From: Solobacterium sp.
GTDB taxonomy: Bacteria; Bacillota_I; Bacilli_A; Erysipelotrichales; Erysipelotrichaceae
Assembly: GCA_017459725.1 (NCBI GenBank)
Contig: JAFUCL010000045.1
Location: forward strand, 1-45,591
Direction: 5' to 3'
DNA length: 45,591 nucleotides
The notes below the pieces were generated by a model, which saw only the letters and a list, made by a program, of their open reading frames with translations, was not told the DNA's origin and ran no database searches. Position 1 is the first letter of the stretch, and each line of letters starts with the position of its first letter. The position numbers were made by a program, and so were the translations under genes. Shown piece by piece: positions 15,065 through 24,394 of this stretch.

Positions 15065-17266
15065 ATGAAAAAGTTCACATCACTTTTAAAAGTTCTTATC
15101 GCTTCCGGCATGGGTGTTGCAATGATGACAGGCTGTGCGCCGAAAATCACAGTCCAGCAGAGCGGCACTTCCGGAACAGCATCTTCCAACACATCCAGCG
15201 CTCCTGCAGCTACAGCTGAAGCATCCGGCTCCGGATCTGAAACAGCAGCTGCACCGGGTGCCCTGACCTATGCGGACGGCACAGTTCTCCGTATGGCTAC
15301 AGGTTACAACTCCACAAAGACAGGTCTCTTCTATGACGCAGAGACAGCAGGCCAGGGTATCACACTCCCTGACGGAAACACATACAACGCAGGCGACCTG
15401 AAGCCGACCTGGAAAGAAGTAGAAAACATCCTCAAAGTTAAGTTTGAAGATCAGTACCAGGGCAACAGCGCTGCCAAGGAATTCGAATTCTGGAAAGACC
15501 GTCTCAAGGATGTAGACATGGTTTCCGGTACAGCAGCTCTGCTGACTGAAAACGGTGAAGCAGGCAGCCTTGTCAATATCGGTGAATACCTTGACAGCAT
15601 GCCTAACTTCAAGGCTTATCTGGAAGCTAACCCGATCGTTCGTCTCTCTATCACAGGCAACACCACAACCGGTGCAATCTATTTCAGCCCGTATTTCGAT
15701 GGTGTTAACGATATCGAACGTATGCCGCTGATGCGTATTGACTGGGTACAGAAGCTCCTCGACGGTGAAGGCGAATTCACAGCTGATGCAAGCAAGACAC
15801 TCGCTGCTCCTGTTTATCAGCCGTATATGCCGACATCCGGTAAGGTTGAAGTTGATGTAGTCAATCTCGAAGGCACAGCTGCTGAAAAGGTTACAAAAGA
15901 CTATGACACAGCAGGCAACATCGTTGCAAAGATGAATGAAGCCGGAACAATTGACGGTGTTACAGCAGTCAATATGCTCCGTAAATATATTGATGAAGCT
16001 TACGGCGGATACTACGGAACAGAACGTTCCAACCTGTATGTTGGCCAGAACGCTGCATGGGATGCAGATGAACTCGTTGCTCTGCTCCGCTGCGTAGTTG
16101 CTAACCCGCAGACACTGAACGGAACTGATATGGTCCAGGGTCTCTTCACAAGAGAAGATGACAACAACGCCCGCCGTACAGATATGGTTCGTTTCACAGG
16201 CACACTCTTCGGAGTACGCGGTCTTGAATCCAGACAGGATTATCTGTATGTCGGCAACGACGGCAAGCTCCATGATGCAAGACAGGAAAAGGAAACATAC
16301 CTTGCTCTTGAACGTATGAACGCTATGGTTCAGGAAGCCCTGATGTCCGAAGCATTCGTCAACATGTCTTCCGAAAACTCCAGCTCCTATCTCGAAAACG
16401 ACCTCGGCTTCATGCACTATGACTACAACCAGACACAGACCATTCTGAACGAAACAAAGCTTCAGAAGGATCAGGGTGAAAAGTACATGGCAGTCATGGT
16501 ACCGGTAGCTCGTTGGTATGATGGTACAAACGCAGACGGTGTCTACATGCACTTCACAGAGTCCTGGCGTTCAGTTAAGACTGATGGTTGGGGCATCTCC
16601 AAGGCAGGTGTCGGCGATGATCCGAACAAGCTGAATGCAGCGCTTGCACTGATCGACTTCGCTTACTCCGACAGAGGTATGGTTCTGCTGAGCTACGGTC
16701 CGGACGCATTCATCAAGACAAAGGCTGACGGAAGCTATGAAACATTCGACTTCAACGGCAAGCAGATGCCGGTTATCGCAGATGCTACTAAGGAAGCTCT
16801 GTGGGATCTCGCTTCCGGCAACTACACCAACTTCGCAAGATTCTATCTTGGTTCTACACTGTCATTCGTAAAGAACCAGGCATTTGAATATCAGTGCACA
16901 ACCGAAGCAGGCCAGGAAGGTGCAGGACACATTTCCAAGGCTATCAAGTTCGGTGTCATCAAGCATCCTGAACTCGGACTTGCTGAAAACAGCTGGTACA
17001 CATCTGTTCCGACCGTTCTGCCGACAACAACAGTCGAAAATTCAACAGTCAATGGCTATACAGAACTGACCAAGGAATTCTCCTCCACAAAGGGTGATGA
17101 CAACATGCTGGTTCAGCTCATCGTTAAAGGCTACACAGATGCATCCATGAAGGACGCGGAATCCACAGCTGATACTGTAGCAAATGCATGGAACGGTGCC
17201 CGTTACCTCTCCATCAAGGAAGGTGCTTGGCAGCGTGATGTTGATTACTACAAAAGCATGAACTGA
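15065..17266 (+). CDS. Large ABC solute-binding lipoprotein, probably for pectic oligosaccharides
   Basis: The extracellular sugar-capture subunit. The 733 residues start with a lipoprotein signal (KKFTSLLKVLIASGMG, then MMTGC with the lipidated Cys24) and a Ser/Thr/Ala-rich linker. The mature domain resembles LplA/YtcQ-type binding proteins but is clearly longer than their usual 500-550 residues. AGGAAAGGA lies upstream of ATG 15065. Codon choice is narrow (many CGT, GTT, ACA), suggesting strong expression. A 22-base palindromic hairpin follows the stop and may stabilise this part of the mRNA. The substrate is inferred from neighbours. Confidence 0.88.
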   Translation: MKKFTSLLKVLIASGMGVAMMTGCAPKITVQQSGTSGTASSNTSSAPAATAEASGSGSETAAAPGALTYADGTVLRMATGYNSTKTGLFYDAETAGQGITLPDGNTYNAGDLKPTWKEVENILKVKFEDQYQGNSAAKEFEFWKDRLKDVDMVSGTAALLTENGEAGSLVNIGEYLDSMPNFKAYLEANPIVRLSITGNTTTGAIYFSPYFDGVNDIERMPLMRIDWVQKLLDGEGEFTADASKTLAAPVYQPYMPTSGKVEVDVVNLEGTAAEKVTKDYDTAGNIVAKMNEAGTIDGVTAVNMLRKYIDEAYGGYYGTERSNLYVGQNAAWDADELVALLRCVVANPQTLNGTDMVQGLFTREDDNNARRTDMVRFTGTLFGVRGLESRQDYLYVGNDGKLHDARQEKETYLALERMNAMVQEALMSEAFVNMSSENSSSYLENDLGFMHYDYNQTQTILNETKLQKDQGEKYMAVMVPVARWYDGTNADGVYMHFTESWRSVKTDGWGISKAGVGDDPNKLNAALALIDFAYSDRGMVLLSYGPDAFIKTKADGSYETFDFNGKQMPVIADATKEALWDLASGNYTNFARFYLGSTLSFVKNQAFEYQCTTEAGQEGAGHISKAIKFGVIKHPELGLAENSWYTSVPTVLPTTTVENSTVNGYTELTKEFSSTKGDDNMLVQLIVKGYTDASMKDAESTADTVANAWNGARYLSIKEGAWQRDVDYYKSMN

Positions 17267-17292
17267 TTGATTTGAAAATGATTGCAGCTTCT

Positions 17293-17314
17293 CCGGAACG
17301 GGATCCCGTTCCGG
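17293..17314 (+). repeat. Perfect palindromic hairpin after the binding-protein gene
   Basis: CCGGAACGG (17293-17301) pairs with CCGTTCCGG (17306-17314) around GATC; the whole 22 bases are a perfect palindrome. No T-run follows. In sugar ABC operons such a hairpin after the binding-protein gene commonly protects the upstream mRNA from 3' decay, raising binding protein over permease. That role here is inference. Confidence 0.6.
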
Positions 17315-17388
17315 GGAGGCACCGATAAGAAATACGGTTGTATCCCCTGACCGGATTTCACCAAACTCATGGGGACGGAAAGGAGAGT

Positions 17389-18021
17389 ATGGGTTATGCC
17401 CCAAAGGCATACACCTCATACATGGTCATCATGTATAAGAAACAGTTGACTGTGCAGCGCATCCTGTGCCTGGCCGCTATTATCGTAAGCGCAATTGTCT
17501 TCATCTATGCGCTTGGGATCATGACCGACCTTTATGACGCCCTGTATGATACAATGCGCAACCCGAGTGATGTTTTCCAGACAGATGTTTCGGGCTCGAT
17601 TGTTTACTACAACATGCAGGAGTTCAATAAAGTGTTCCTCAACTACAGCATCGTGCTGTTGGTATTAGGTGCTCTTTTGTTCATCACAAACACCCATTCC
17701 CGCAGAAGATACTATATCGGGAACTACTGTGCAATCGGTCTGTTCGCGGCTGCATCGGTATATCTGGCAGTGTTCGCGCACAGCTATATTGAAATCTTCA
17801 AGGGACAGTTTCTTCAGATTGATTTCGCTGCTCTGAAAGAACATGCCGACATGTGGGGAACACTCTACACAGAGTCCACATTCTGGTTTGATGTTCACTA
17901 CTTCGTATTCGCTCTGCTGCTGATCGTTGCGGTGCTGCTGGTAGTGAATGCAGTTTGGAAATTCAGACTGATGAAGGAAGAAGAACAGCTGCTCGAAGAG
18001 GGAAGGAGAGTTCTGGAATGA
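17389..18021 (+). CDS. Uncharacterised four-helix membrane protein A of the pectin ABC operon
   Basis: I do not recognise a family. The 210 residues contain four membrane segments (about 22-43, 85-103, 112-131, 170-193), a hydrophilic loop of about 40 residues between the first two, and a charged, probably coiled C-terminal tail (KEEEQLLEEGRR). ATG 17389 follows AAAGGAGA (17379-17386). The end overlaps the next start (ATGA), implying co-translation with membrane protein B. Placement between binding protein and ATPase genes suggests a transporter accessory role. It is not an EAA-motif permease. Confidence 0.7.
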   Translation: MGYAPKAYTSYMVIMYKKQLTVQRILCLAAIIVSAIVFIYALGIMTDLYDALYDTMRNPSDVFQTDVSGSIVYYNMQEFNKVFLNYSIVLLVLGALLFITNTHSRRRYYIGNYCAIGLFAAASVYLAVFAHSYIEIFKGQFLQIDFAALKEHADMWGTLYTESTFWFDVHYFVFALLLIVAVLLVVNAVWKFRLMKEEEQLLEEGRRVLE

Positions 18022-18509
18022 GTCAGGATGAACGTACGATTCAGCGCGACCGGATGAGATTCATCAAGAACACGCAGTCCTCCGGTCTCTGCTACCTTGG
18101 AATTCTGTTCGACGTCTTCTACTTTGTAAGCATCTGCAAATCTGATGTCGGCACATATTACTACACCTACATGATCGGTATTTCAATTGTTTACAACCTG
18201 ATCTTCATGCTGGCGGCATTCCTCGCTTCCGAAGGAGTGAAGAACTACAAAAAGGAATATTCCTATGTACTTCTGGTACTCGGTATTATCCAGTTCATCC
18301 GCATCATGATCATCCCGATGCAGGCACACAGTGCTGTGACACTTGTAAACAACGTTGAGACACAGGTCATGCAGAACGGGCAGTTTATCCGTGTAATTAT
18401 CTACCTGGTGCTTTCCGGTGCTGCGCTCATTACTTCCGCGCTTATCAATCTCAATAAGTGCAGAGAACTGAACGAGCATCTGAAGACACTGAACGAACAG
18501 GGCGCATAG
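18018..18509 (+). CDS. Uncharacterised four-helix membrane protein B of the pectin ABC operon
   Basis: A 163-residue protein with no family I recognise. It has a basic cytoplasmic N-terminus (RTIQRDRMRFIKNTQ), four membrane segments (about 24-40, 49-70, 82-101, 122-143) and a charged C-terminal tail. ATG 18018 overlaps the previous stop by four bases, with GGAAGGAGAG at 18001-18010. Tight coupling to protein A suggests the two form a complex. The ATPase gene begins 11 bases downstream. Confidence 0.7.
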   Translation: MSQDERTIQRDRMRFIKNTQSSGLCYLGILFDVFYFVSICKSDVGTYYYTYMIGISIVYNLIFMLAAFLASEGVKNYKKEYSYVLLVLGIIQFIRIMIIPMQAHSAVTLVNNVETQVMQNGQFIRVIIYLVLSGAALITSALINLNKCRELNEHLKTLNEQGA

Positions 18510-18520
18510 GAGACTGAGAT

Positions 18521-19600
18521 ATGGCAACGTTAAATTTACAGCATATCGATAAGATTTATGATAACAACGTGCAGGCAGTCTATGACTTCAACCTGGACGT
18601 GAAAGACGGCGAACTGATCGTTCTGGTCGGACCTTCCGGCTGCGGTAAATCCACAACCCTGCGTATGGTTGCAGGTCTTGAGGATATCTCCAACGGCAAA
18701 CTGCTGCTGGACGGAAAAGATATCACGAATACTCCGGCAAAAGACAGAGACATGGCAATGGTCTTCCAGAGCTATGCGCTGTACGGCCATATGACAATCT
18801 ATGAAAACATGGCATTCTCTCTGACCCTCCGTAAGGAAAATCCGAATGTCATTCATAAGAAGGTTCTGGCTGCTGCCGAGATTCTCGGTCTGACAAGTCA
18901 GCTGAACAAGAAGCCTGCACAGCTGTCCGGCGGACAGCGTCAGCGTGTTGCGATGGGCCGTTCCATCGTCCGTAACCCGAAGGTCTTCCTGTTCGACGAG
19001 CCGCTTTCAAACCTTGATGCGAAGCTGAGAGGCGCTACCCGCCGTGAGATCCTGCTTCTGCACAAGAGACTTGCCGCTACAATGCTCTACGTTACCCACG
19101 ACCAGACAGAGGCTCTGACTCTGGCTGACCGTATCGTATGTATGTCCATGGGTCATGTACAGCAGGTGGGTACACCGCTTGAACTGTACGATTCACCGGC
19201 AAATATCTTTGTTGCAAGCTTTATCGGTCTGCCGCCGATGAACTTCTTCGACGTAACTGTCCAGGAAGGCAAGCTGGCAGGCGATGGCTTCAGCGTTGGA
19301 CTGACACCGGAAGAACAGCATATCCTCGGAGCATATCAGGGAAAAGAGATCGTTCTGGGCGTACGTCCTGAAGATATCTCACTGGGCAATGATGTTTCAG
19401 GAACTGTTTCACTGAACGAGAACCTGGGCATGAACACCCTCGTACACGGTCATATCGGAGTATCCGACAAGCCGGCCAAGATTACTGCCAAGCTCAAGGG
19501 CTGGAGCAATTACAAGCCGGGTGATACGGTATCCTTCAAGTTCGACCGTAAGCATTTCTTTGATAAGACAACGACGAATGCGATTCGGGGAGGTAAATAA
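18521..19600 (+). CDS. ABC transporter ATPase 1 (MsmK/UgpC type)
   Basis: A 359-residue ATPase of the kind that energises CUT1 sugar importers. Walker A GPSGCGKST (37-45), Q-loop VFQSYALYGHM, signature LSGGQRQR (135-142), Walker B VFLFDE (155-160) and switch histidine in YVTHDQTEAL are all present. The C-terminal regulatory OB-fold (about 235-359) is the MalK/MsmK type. The usual ALYPHM is ALYGHM here. It is embedded between four membrane-protein genes and overlaps the next start by one base (TAATG). A second, same-length ATPase lies at 24434. Confidence 0.92.
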   Translation: MATLNLQHIDKIYDNNVQAVYDFNLDVKDGELIVLVGPSGCGKSTTLRMVAGLEDISNGKLLLDGKDITNTPAKDRDMAMVFQSYALYGHMTIYENMAFSLTLRKENPNVIHKKVLAAAEILGLTSQLNKKPAQLSGGQRQRVAMGRSIVRNPKVFLFDEPLSNLDAKLRGATRREILLLHKRLAATMLYVTHDQTEALTLADRIVCMSMGHVQQVGTPLELYDSPANIFVASFIGLPPMNFFDVTVQEGKLAGDGFSVGLTPEEQHILGAYQGKEIVLGVRPEDISLGNDVSGTVSLNENLGMNTLVHGHIGVSDKPAKITAKLKGWSNYKPGDTVSFKFDRKHFFDKTTTNAIRGGK

Positions 19601-20163
19601 TGGAAAAGAAAACCAACGGAGGCATTAAGGAACTCTGGAGAAGATTCCTGGTTGCTTTAAAGAGAAGCCCGCAGATGATTCCGATGTGCGCGCTTATCAT
19701 CACCTTCCTGCAGTATTCACTTCATCTTTCCGATATTTCCGATACCACAGCTAAGATTCAGGGAAGCGGCATGGGCCTGTGCGGTTTCTGCACAATGCTC
19801 TTCAGCATGCTGTCATTCATGTGCTGCATGAATGCATTCCCGAACCGTAAGCCTGTCAATAAAAAGATGCTGGCTCTGATGTTTGTCATGTTCGCCATCA
19901 TTGCATGTGCGGATGTGCTGTATCTGAAACAGATCTACGCAGCTGTCTTCCGTGCTGACAACCCGATCGTTGTTACAGAAAACACAATCTACATTGCCTA
20001 TGCGGAATACTGGCTGAAATCACATCTTGTTCTTCTGGCAATAACGACAGTCATCGTCATTCTGCTGCCGGTCTACAGCAAGCTGCTCCGTAAGATCAAG
20101 ACTTCCGTCGAAGTCGAAGACAACGGAAACATGGCTGCTATCGACATTTCAGGAGAAGCATAA
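19600..20163 (+). CDS. Uncharacterised four-helix membrane protein C of the pectin ABC operon
   Basis: A 187-residue protein of no recognised family. The N-terminus is basic (KKTNGGIKELWRRFLVALKR), there are four membrane segments (about 26-43, 57-77, 89-108, 139-158), and the second is Cys- and Met-rich (GLCGFCTMLFSMLSFMCCM). An acidic cytoplasmic tail follows a basic stretch KLLRKIK. It overlaps the ATPase stop by one base, so translation is coupled. General architecture resembles proteins A and B, but no clear sequence identity is visible by eye. Confidence 0.7.
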   Translation: MEKKTNGGIKELWRRFLVALKRSPQMIPMCALIITFLQYSLHLSDISDTTAKIQGSGMGLCGFCTMLFSMLSFMCCMNAFPNRKPVNKKMLALMFVMFAIIACADVLYLKQIYAAVFRADNPIVVTENTIYIAYAEYWLKSHLVLLAITTVIVILLPVYSKLLRKIKTSVEVEDNGNMAAIDISGEA

Positions 20164-20175
20164 AAACCAACGTTG

Positions 20176-20206
20176 CGGCAGCAGAGGTTTCCCTGCTGCA
20201 GCCGTC
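20176..20206 (+). repeat. Intercistronic hairpin
   Basis: In the 64-base gap between two membrane-protein genes, GGCAGCAG pairs with CTGCTGC around a short GC-rich loop, with one bulge. No T-run follows. It may be a processing or stability element. Confidence 0.3.
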
Positions 20207-20227
20207 GCGTAAACTGCTGGAGAATTC

Positions 20228-20857
20228 ATGAGTAAGAGAAAAAAGAAGAACGTAAAACCTGAAATAGAAAAAGAGACAGAATACTACGACCTGAAAAAGG
20301 AAGCTGTCAATGCGCTTGCGGAAGCGGATGAAAGCAATTCACCGGAAGTATCCGAGGAAGAGCTGAAGCAATACCGTTCCGGCGGTAAGATCAACATTCC
20401 GATTCCGGTCAGGCTTCTGTTCATCAAGTTCTGGTTTGCAGGTGCGGTATGCTACTTCTTCATCTGGGGACTTGGTCTGTATCTGTCTGATACCCTCGAC
20501 ACGCTGTTTGTGACGGCGATTGCGCTGGGTGTGGTTACGGATATACTCACCAACAATGTGATCCGCTTCTTTGCCCGTACAGAGGGTGAAAACGACGGAT
20601 ACATCATGGTGACGAAGAAGGGTTTCATCAGCTATGTGCTGAATATCCTGTATGCATGTCTGCTTCTGTTCTGTGTTTACACAGTCTATACCATGATCAA
20701 CGCAGGTCTTGCGGTTGCCTCCGGTGCAGCAGATAAAGTAACACTCGGTGTTGAACCGATTCTGTTCGGTCTTCTGTATCTCGGCTTCGACCAGCTGTTT
20801 ATCGCAATTAAGCATCGCATTGTTCGCGCATTGGGCAAAGAGACGGCAGATGCCTGA
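20228..20857 (+). CDS. Uncharacterised membrane protein D of the pectin ABC operon, with long acidic N-terminus
   Basis: A 209-residue protein with no recognised family. The first 60 residues are cytoplasmic: a Lys-rich start (SKRKKKNVKPEIEKE) and then an acidic stretch (EADESNSPEVSEEELKQY). Four or so membrane segments follow (about 63-85, 90-110, 131-160, 176-195), ending in a basic tail. CTGGAG lies before ATG 20228. The polygalacturonase gene begins 14 bases after its stop. The long charged tail could contact the ATPase or an intracellular enzyme; this is speculation. Confidence 0.68.
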   Translation: MSKRKKKNVKPEIEKETEYYDLKKEAVNALAEADESNSPEVSEEELKQYRSGGKINIPIPVRLLFIKFWFAGAVCYFFIWGLGLYLSDTLDTLFVTAIALGVVTDILTNNVIRFFARTEGENDGYIMVTKKGFISYVLNILYACLLLFCVYTVYTMINAGLAVASGAADKVTLGVEPILFGLLYLGFDQLFIAIKHRIVRALGKETADA

Positions 20858-20871
20858 AAGGGAAAAGACTA

Positions 20872-22437
20872 ATGATTCAGTTACTCTATAACGGCAGCAG
20901 CTCGGCCTGCTTTGAAATCGCAAACAATAACCCGTACTACGCTCCGGAAGAATACACCGTACTGCTGAACGGCGCCGAAGCATGCAAAGGTGATTCAAAC
21001 GTATTCTCTCTGTTCGGTCTGGCACCGGACACCGAATATACCGCTGAAGTATGCATGTCAGGCAATACCGAGAAGATTTCCTTCCGCACGGCAAGTGAAA
21101 GCAGCTGTGTGAACGTGAAGGATTTCGGGGCAGCAGGCGACGGTATCAAGGAAGATACATCCGCCATCCAGGCAGCCATCAATTTCCTGCCTGAAAACGG
21201 CAGACTGTACTTCCCGGAAGGAACATATCTGACGCTTCCGCTGTCACTGAAGAGTCATATGACTCTGGAACTGAGCGAGAACGCGGTTCTGCTCGGATCC
21301 ACGGACAGAGAGCGTTATCCGGTGATTCCTGCATTTGCGGTTGATCCGGTGACCGGTAAGGAAATCCCGCTTGCCAGCTTTGAAGGCAATGAAGTGGGAT
21401 GCTATCAGTCACTGATTGAAGCTGCATATGCACAGGATATTGCCATTGTCGGCAAAGGAAGAATTGACGGCAACGGACAGAACGGAGACTGGTGGAAAGA
21501 CTATATGAATTTCCCGGCTTCCCGTCCGCGCGCTGTATTCCTGAACCGCTGCAGCAATGTGACTCTGCACGGTGTGACTGTCGCAAACAGTCCGTCGTGG
21601 CATATTCATCCGTTCTTTTCCAAACAGATTTCCGTTCTGAACTGCTTCATCACAGCTCCGAAGGTTTCGCCGAATACGGACGCAATCGATCCGGAAAGCT
21701 GTGACGGCATGAACATCATCGGCTGCCGGTTCTCGGTAGGTGATGACTGTGTGGCCATTAAGTCAGGCAAGTTTGAGATGGCGATGAAATACCGTACACC
21801 GGCTGATCATCACGTCATCCGCAACTGTCTGATGGACTTCGGACACGGAGCGCTGACGCTGGGAAGTGAGCTTTCCGCAGGCATCCGCAATGTGGAAGTG
21901 ACCAAGTGTCTCTTCCGCGGAACCGACCGCGGTCTGCGCATCAAGACCAGAAGAGGCAGAGGCAAGGACAGTGTCATTACGAATGTGCTGTTCGACAATA
22001 TCCGTATGGAAAAGGTACTGACACCGATCGTAATCAATATGTGGTACAACTGCTGCGATCCTGACCGTTATACGGAATATGTATGGTCCCGTGAGCATCT
22101 GCCGGTGGACGAAAGAACACCGCATCTCGGCACCTTCACATTCCGGAATATGGAGTGCACGGAAGCACAGGTGGCTGCCTGCTATATTGACGGACTGCCT
22201 GAAAGTCCGATCGACCGGGTGGAATTTGAAAACATATCCGTAACATTTGCGGAGGAATGCGCTCCGGGTATTCCGGCAATGCAGAACTTCGCACAGAACC
22301 GCTGCCGTACAGGACTTTACCTGGACAACGTAAAGGAAATCTCACTGAAAAACGTCAGGGTTTCCGGTGCGGAGGGAGAAGCTCTGCAGGCGGCGCATTA
22401 CGAGAATATCAGTACAGAGGGATTTGAAACACTATGA
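20872..22437 (+). CDS. Polygalacturonase (GH28), predicted cytoplasmic
   Basis: Hydrolyses alpha-1,4 bonds between galacturonic acid residues with inversion. Residues 1-75 look like a fibronectin-III-type domain (LAPDTEYTAEV), and residues 80-521 are the GH28 beta-helix. Catalytic landmarks: NTDAID (268-273, Asp270), GDDCVAI (Asp291, Asp292), GHG (324-326) and RIK (356-358). There is no signal peptide, so an intracellular exo-type action on imported oligomers is likely. Start ATG 20872 follows AAGGGAAAAG. The end overlaps the GH105 start by four bases (ATGA). Confidence 0.94.
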   Translation: MIQLLYNGSSSACFEIANNNPYYAPEEYTVLLNGAEACKGDSNVFSLFGLAPDTEYTAEVCMSGNTEKISFRTASESSCVNVKDFGAAGDGIKEDTSAIQAAINFLPENGRLYFPEGTYLTLPLSLKSHMTLELSENAVLLGSTDRERYPVIPAFAVDPVTGKEIPLASFEGNEVGCYQSLIEAAYAQDIAIVGKGRIDGNGQNGDWWKDYMNFPASRPRAVFLNRCSNVTLHGVTVANSPSWHIHPFFSKQISVLNCFITAPKVSPNTDAIDPESCDGMNIIGCRFSVGDDCVAIKSGKFEMAMKYRTPADHHVIRNCLMDFGHGALTLGSELSAGIRNVEVTKCLFRGTDRGLRIKTRRGRGKDSVITNVLFDNIRMEKVLTPIVINMWYNCCDPDRYTEYVWSREHLPVDERTPHLGTFTFRNMECTEAQVAACYIDGLPESPIDRVEFENISVTFAEECAPGIPAMQNFAQNRCRTGLYLDNVKEISLKNVRVSGAEGEALQAAHYENISTEGFETL

Positions 22438-23570
22438 CAGATTACAGCAGAATAGACGCGTATGTGCTTCGTCTTGTGGAGGAATCCACGCCTGAGTGCA
22501 CAGCCTGGAATCTGGAAAAACTGAGAGAAGGCAAGAAGGGCAACTGGAACTACATCGACGGATGTATGCTTACGGCACTTATGAATATGTCGGAGATTAC
22601 CGGTGATGACAGATACGCTGCCTTTGCCGAATCGGTAACGGATTACTACGTGCAGGAAGACGGATCCATCCTGACGCTGGAACCGGATAAAGCCAACCTC
22701 GATGATATCAACGAGGGAAGAGTTCTCTTTGAACTGTACAGAAAGACCGGCAAAAACAAATACCGGCTTGCGGCAGACCGTCTGCGGGCAATGCTTGATG
22801 CCCAGCCGCGGACACCGGAAGGAAATTTCTGGCACAAGGCTATCTATCCGAATCAGGTATGGCTTGACGGCATATACATGGCACAGCCGTTTTACGCACT
22901 GTATGAAAAGAATTTCGGCAGTGGGGATTTCTCCGATACCGTAAAGCAGATCAGCAATGTCCGTAAACATATGTATTCCGAAGAGAAGGGACTGTACTTC
23001 CACGGATACGATGCTTCGAAGACGGCTTTCTGGGCTGATCCTGTCACGGGTTGTTCGAAAAACTTCTGGCTGCGGTCACTGGGATGGTTCGCAGTGGCTC
23101 TGGCTGATCTCTGCGAAATCCTTCCGGACGGTGAGGGGCGCAATTGCCTGGCTGATATCTTCCGGGAGCTGATGGGGAATATGCGCAAATACGCAGATCC
23201 TGATACAGGCATGTACTGGCAGGTACCCGATCAGGCCGGCAGAGAAGGAAACTATCTCGAAACAAGCGGCAGCGCCATGATGGCGTATGCAATGCTCAAG
23301 GGAGCACGTCTCCATGTTCTCCCTGAGGAATTTGCCGAGCTTGGCGACAAGACATTCCACGGCATTATGGACAAGTATCTGACCTTTACGGACACCGGCC
23401 TCAATCTCGGAGGCATCTGTCTGGTGGCAGGACTCGGTCCCGAAAACAACCGCCGCAGGGACGGTTCATATGAGTACTACATTTCCGAACCTGTAGTGGA
23501 GAACGATGCCAAGGGAGCAGCTCCGTTTGTTCTCGCATATACCGAGGTCAAGAAAAGAAACAGCATCTGA
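22434..23570 (+). CDS. GH105 unsaturated galacturonyl/rhamnogalacturonyl hydrolase
   Basis: Removes the 4,5-unsaturated uronic acid left by pectin lyases at the non-reducing end of oligosaccharides, by hydration of the double bond. The 378-residue alpha/alpha barrel carries NQVWLDGIYMAQPF with Asp145, equivalent to Asp143 of Bacillus YteR, plus WLRSLGWFAVAL and ETSGSAMMAYAML typical of the family. No signal peptide. The product is 5-keto-4-deoxyuronate, the substrate of KduI encoded downstream. Confidence 0.92.
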   Translation: MTDYSRIDAYVLRLVEESTPECTAWNLEKLREGKKGNWNYIDGCMLTALMNMSEITGDDRYAAFAESVTDYYVQEDGSILTLEPDKANLDDINEGRVLFELYRKTGKNKYRLAADRLRAMLDAQPRTPEGNFWHKAIYPNQVWLDGIYMAQPFYALYEKNFGSGDFSDTVKQISNVRKHMYSEEKGLYFHGYDASKTAFWADPVTGCSKNFWLRSLGWFAVALADLCEILPDGEGRNCLADIFRELMGNMRKYADPDTGMYWQVPDQAGREGNYLETSGSAMMAYAMLKGARLHVLPEEFAELGDKTFHGIMDKYLTFTDTGLNLGGICLVAGLGPENNRRRDGSYEYYISEPVVENDAKGAAPFVLAYTEVKKRNSI

Positions 23571-23599
23571 CCTGTACAACGCAGCGAAATGGGTGGAGT

Positions 23600-24385
23600 A
23601 TGAATGACATTATTTACGTTGGAAAACACGCAATAACGTACAGTGTAACGAAGCACCTGCATAAAAACTGGGAATTGATCTACTGCACAAGCGGCAGAGG
23701 AGAACTGGTTTTTCAGGACAGAATTTTGCCTTACGCAGAAAACAGTGTGGCAGTGATACCGCCGCTGATCCCGCATACGAATGTCGGTAAAAACAGTTTT
23801 ACGAACATTCATGTCATGTTAGGGGAAACGACGCTGGGTTATACTGAGCCGTTTGTTATTACGGCTGCTGAAAACGGTTTTCTGAGAAATGCATTCTCAG
23901 CCGCATTCTACTATCATTCCAACGGCGGTGTGGAAAGCGCTGCCCTGCTGCCAATCTACGGCCAGCTGATTGTCAGCACGATTGAAACAACCGGCAGCGG
24001 CGATGTGAAGACAAATTATCTTGTCAGACAGATTGCCGATCAGATTCTCAAGTATTATCCCGACCCGAATTATGATCTTAACAGTTATCTCGAAAGTCTT
24101 TCTTTCAGTACTGAATATCTGAAAAGGGTATTCAAGCAGGAAATGGGCTTGACGCCGCGGCAGTATATGACTGAAAAGCGTCTCGAAAATGCGGCAAAGA
24201 ATCTTTCCATGCTGGGAGTGGGAGATGGGATGAACATATCACAGATCGCACATCAGTGCGGATTCAGTGATCCGCTGTACTTCTCCAAACTGTTTAAACG
24301 GAAGTACGGGGTGTCTCCGAAGAATTACAAACCTGAAGAACCTGACCCGGAAGCGGATTCAGACAGCACAAAGATCTTTCTGTAA
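23600..24385 (+). CDS. AraC-family regulator, probable activator of the pectin locus
   Basis: A 261-residue regulator. The N-terminal part is a cupin-like sensory domain (HKNWELIYCTSGRGELVFQ region, HLHKNWE metal/sugar pocket). The C-terminal 100 residues carry two HTH units, with LESLSFSTEYLKRVFKQEMGLTPRQYM and ISQIAHQCGFSDPLYFSKLFKRKYGVSPKNY. The site GGTGGAG is only one base from ATG 23600, an unusually short gap that may keep expression low. It sits between the degradative and second ATPase genes and probably senses a pectin-derived sugar. Confidence 0.88.
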   Translation: MNDIIYVGKHAITYSVTKHLHKNWELIYCTSGRGELVFQDRILPYAENSVAVIPPLIPHTNVGKNSFTNIHVMLGETTLGYTEPFVITAAENGFLRNAFSAAFYYHSNGGVESAALLPIYGQLIVSTIETTGSGDVKTNYLVRQIADQILKYYPDPNYDLNSYLESLSFSTEYLKRVFKQEMGLTPRQYMTEKRLENAAKNLSMLGVGDGMNISQIAHQCGFSDPLYFSKLFKRKYGVSPKNYKPEEPDPEADSDSTKIFL

Positions 24386-24394
24386 CAGAGTTGC

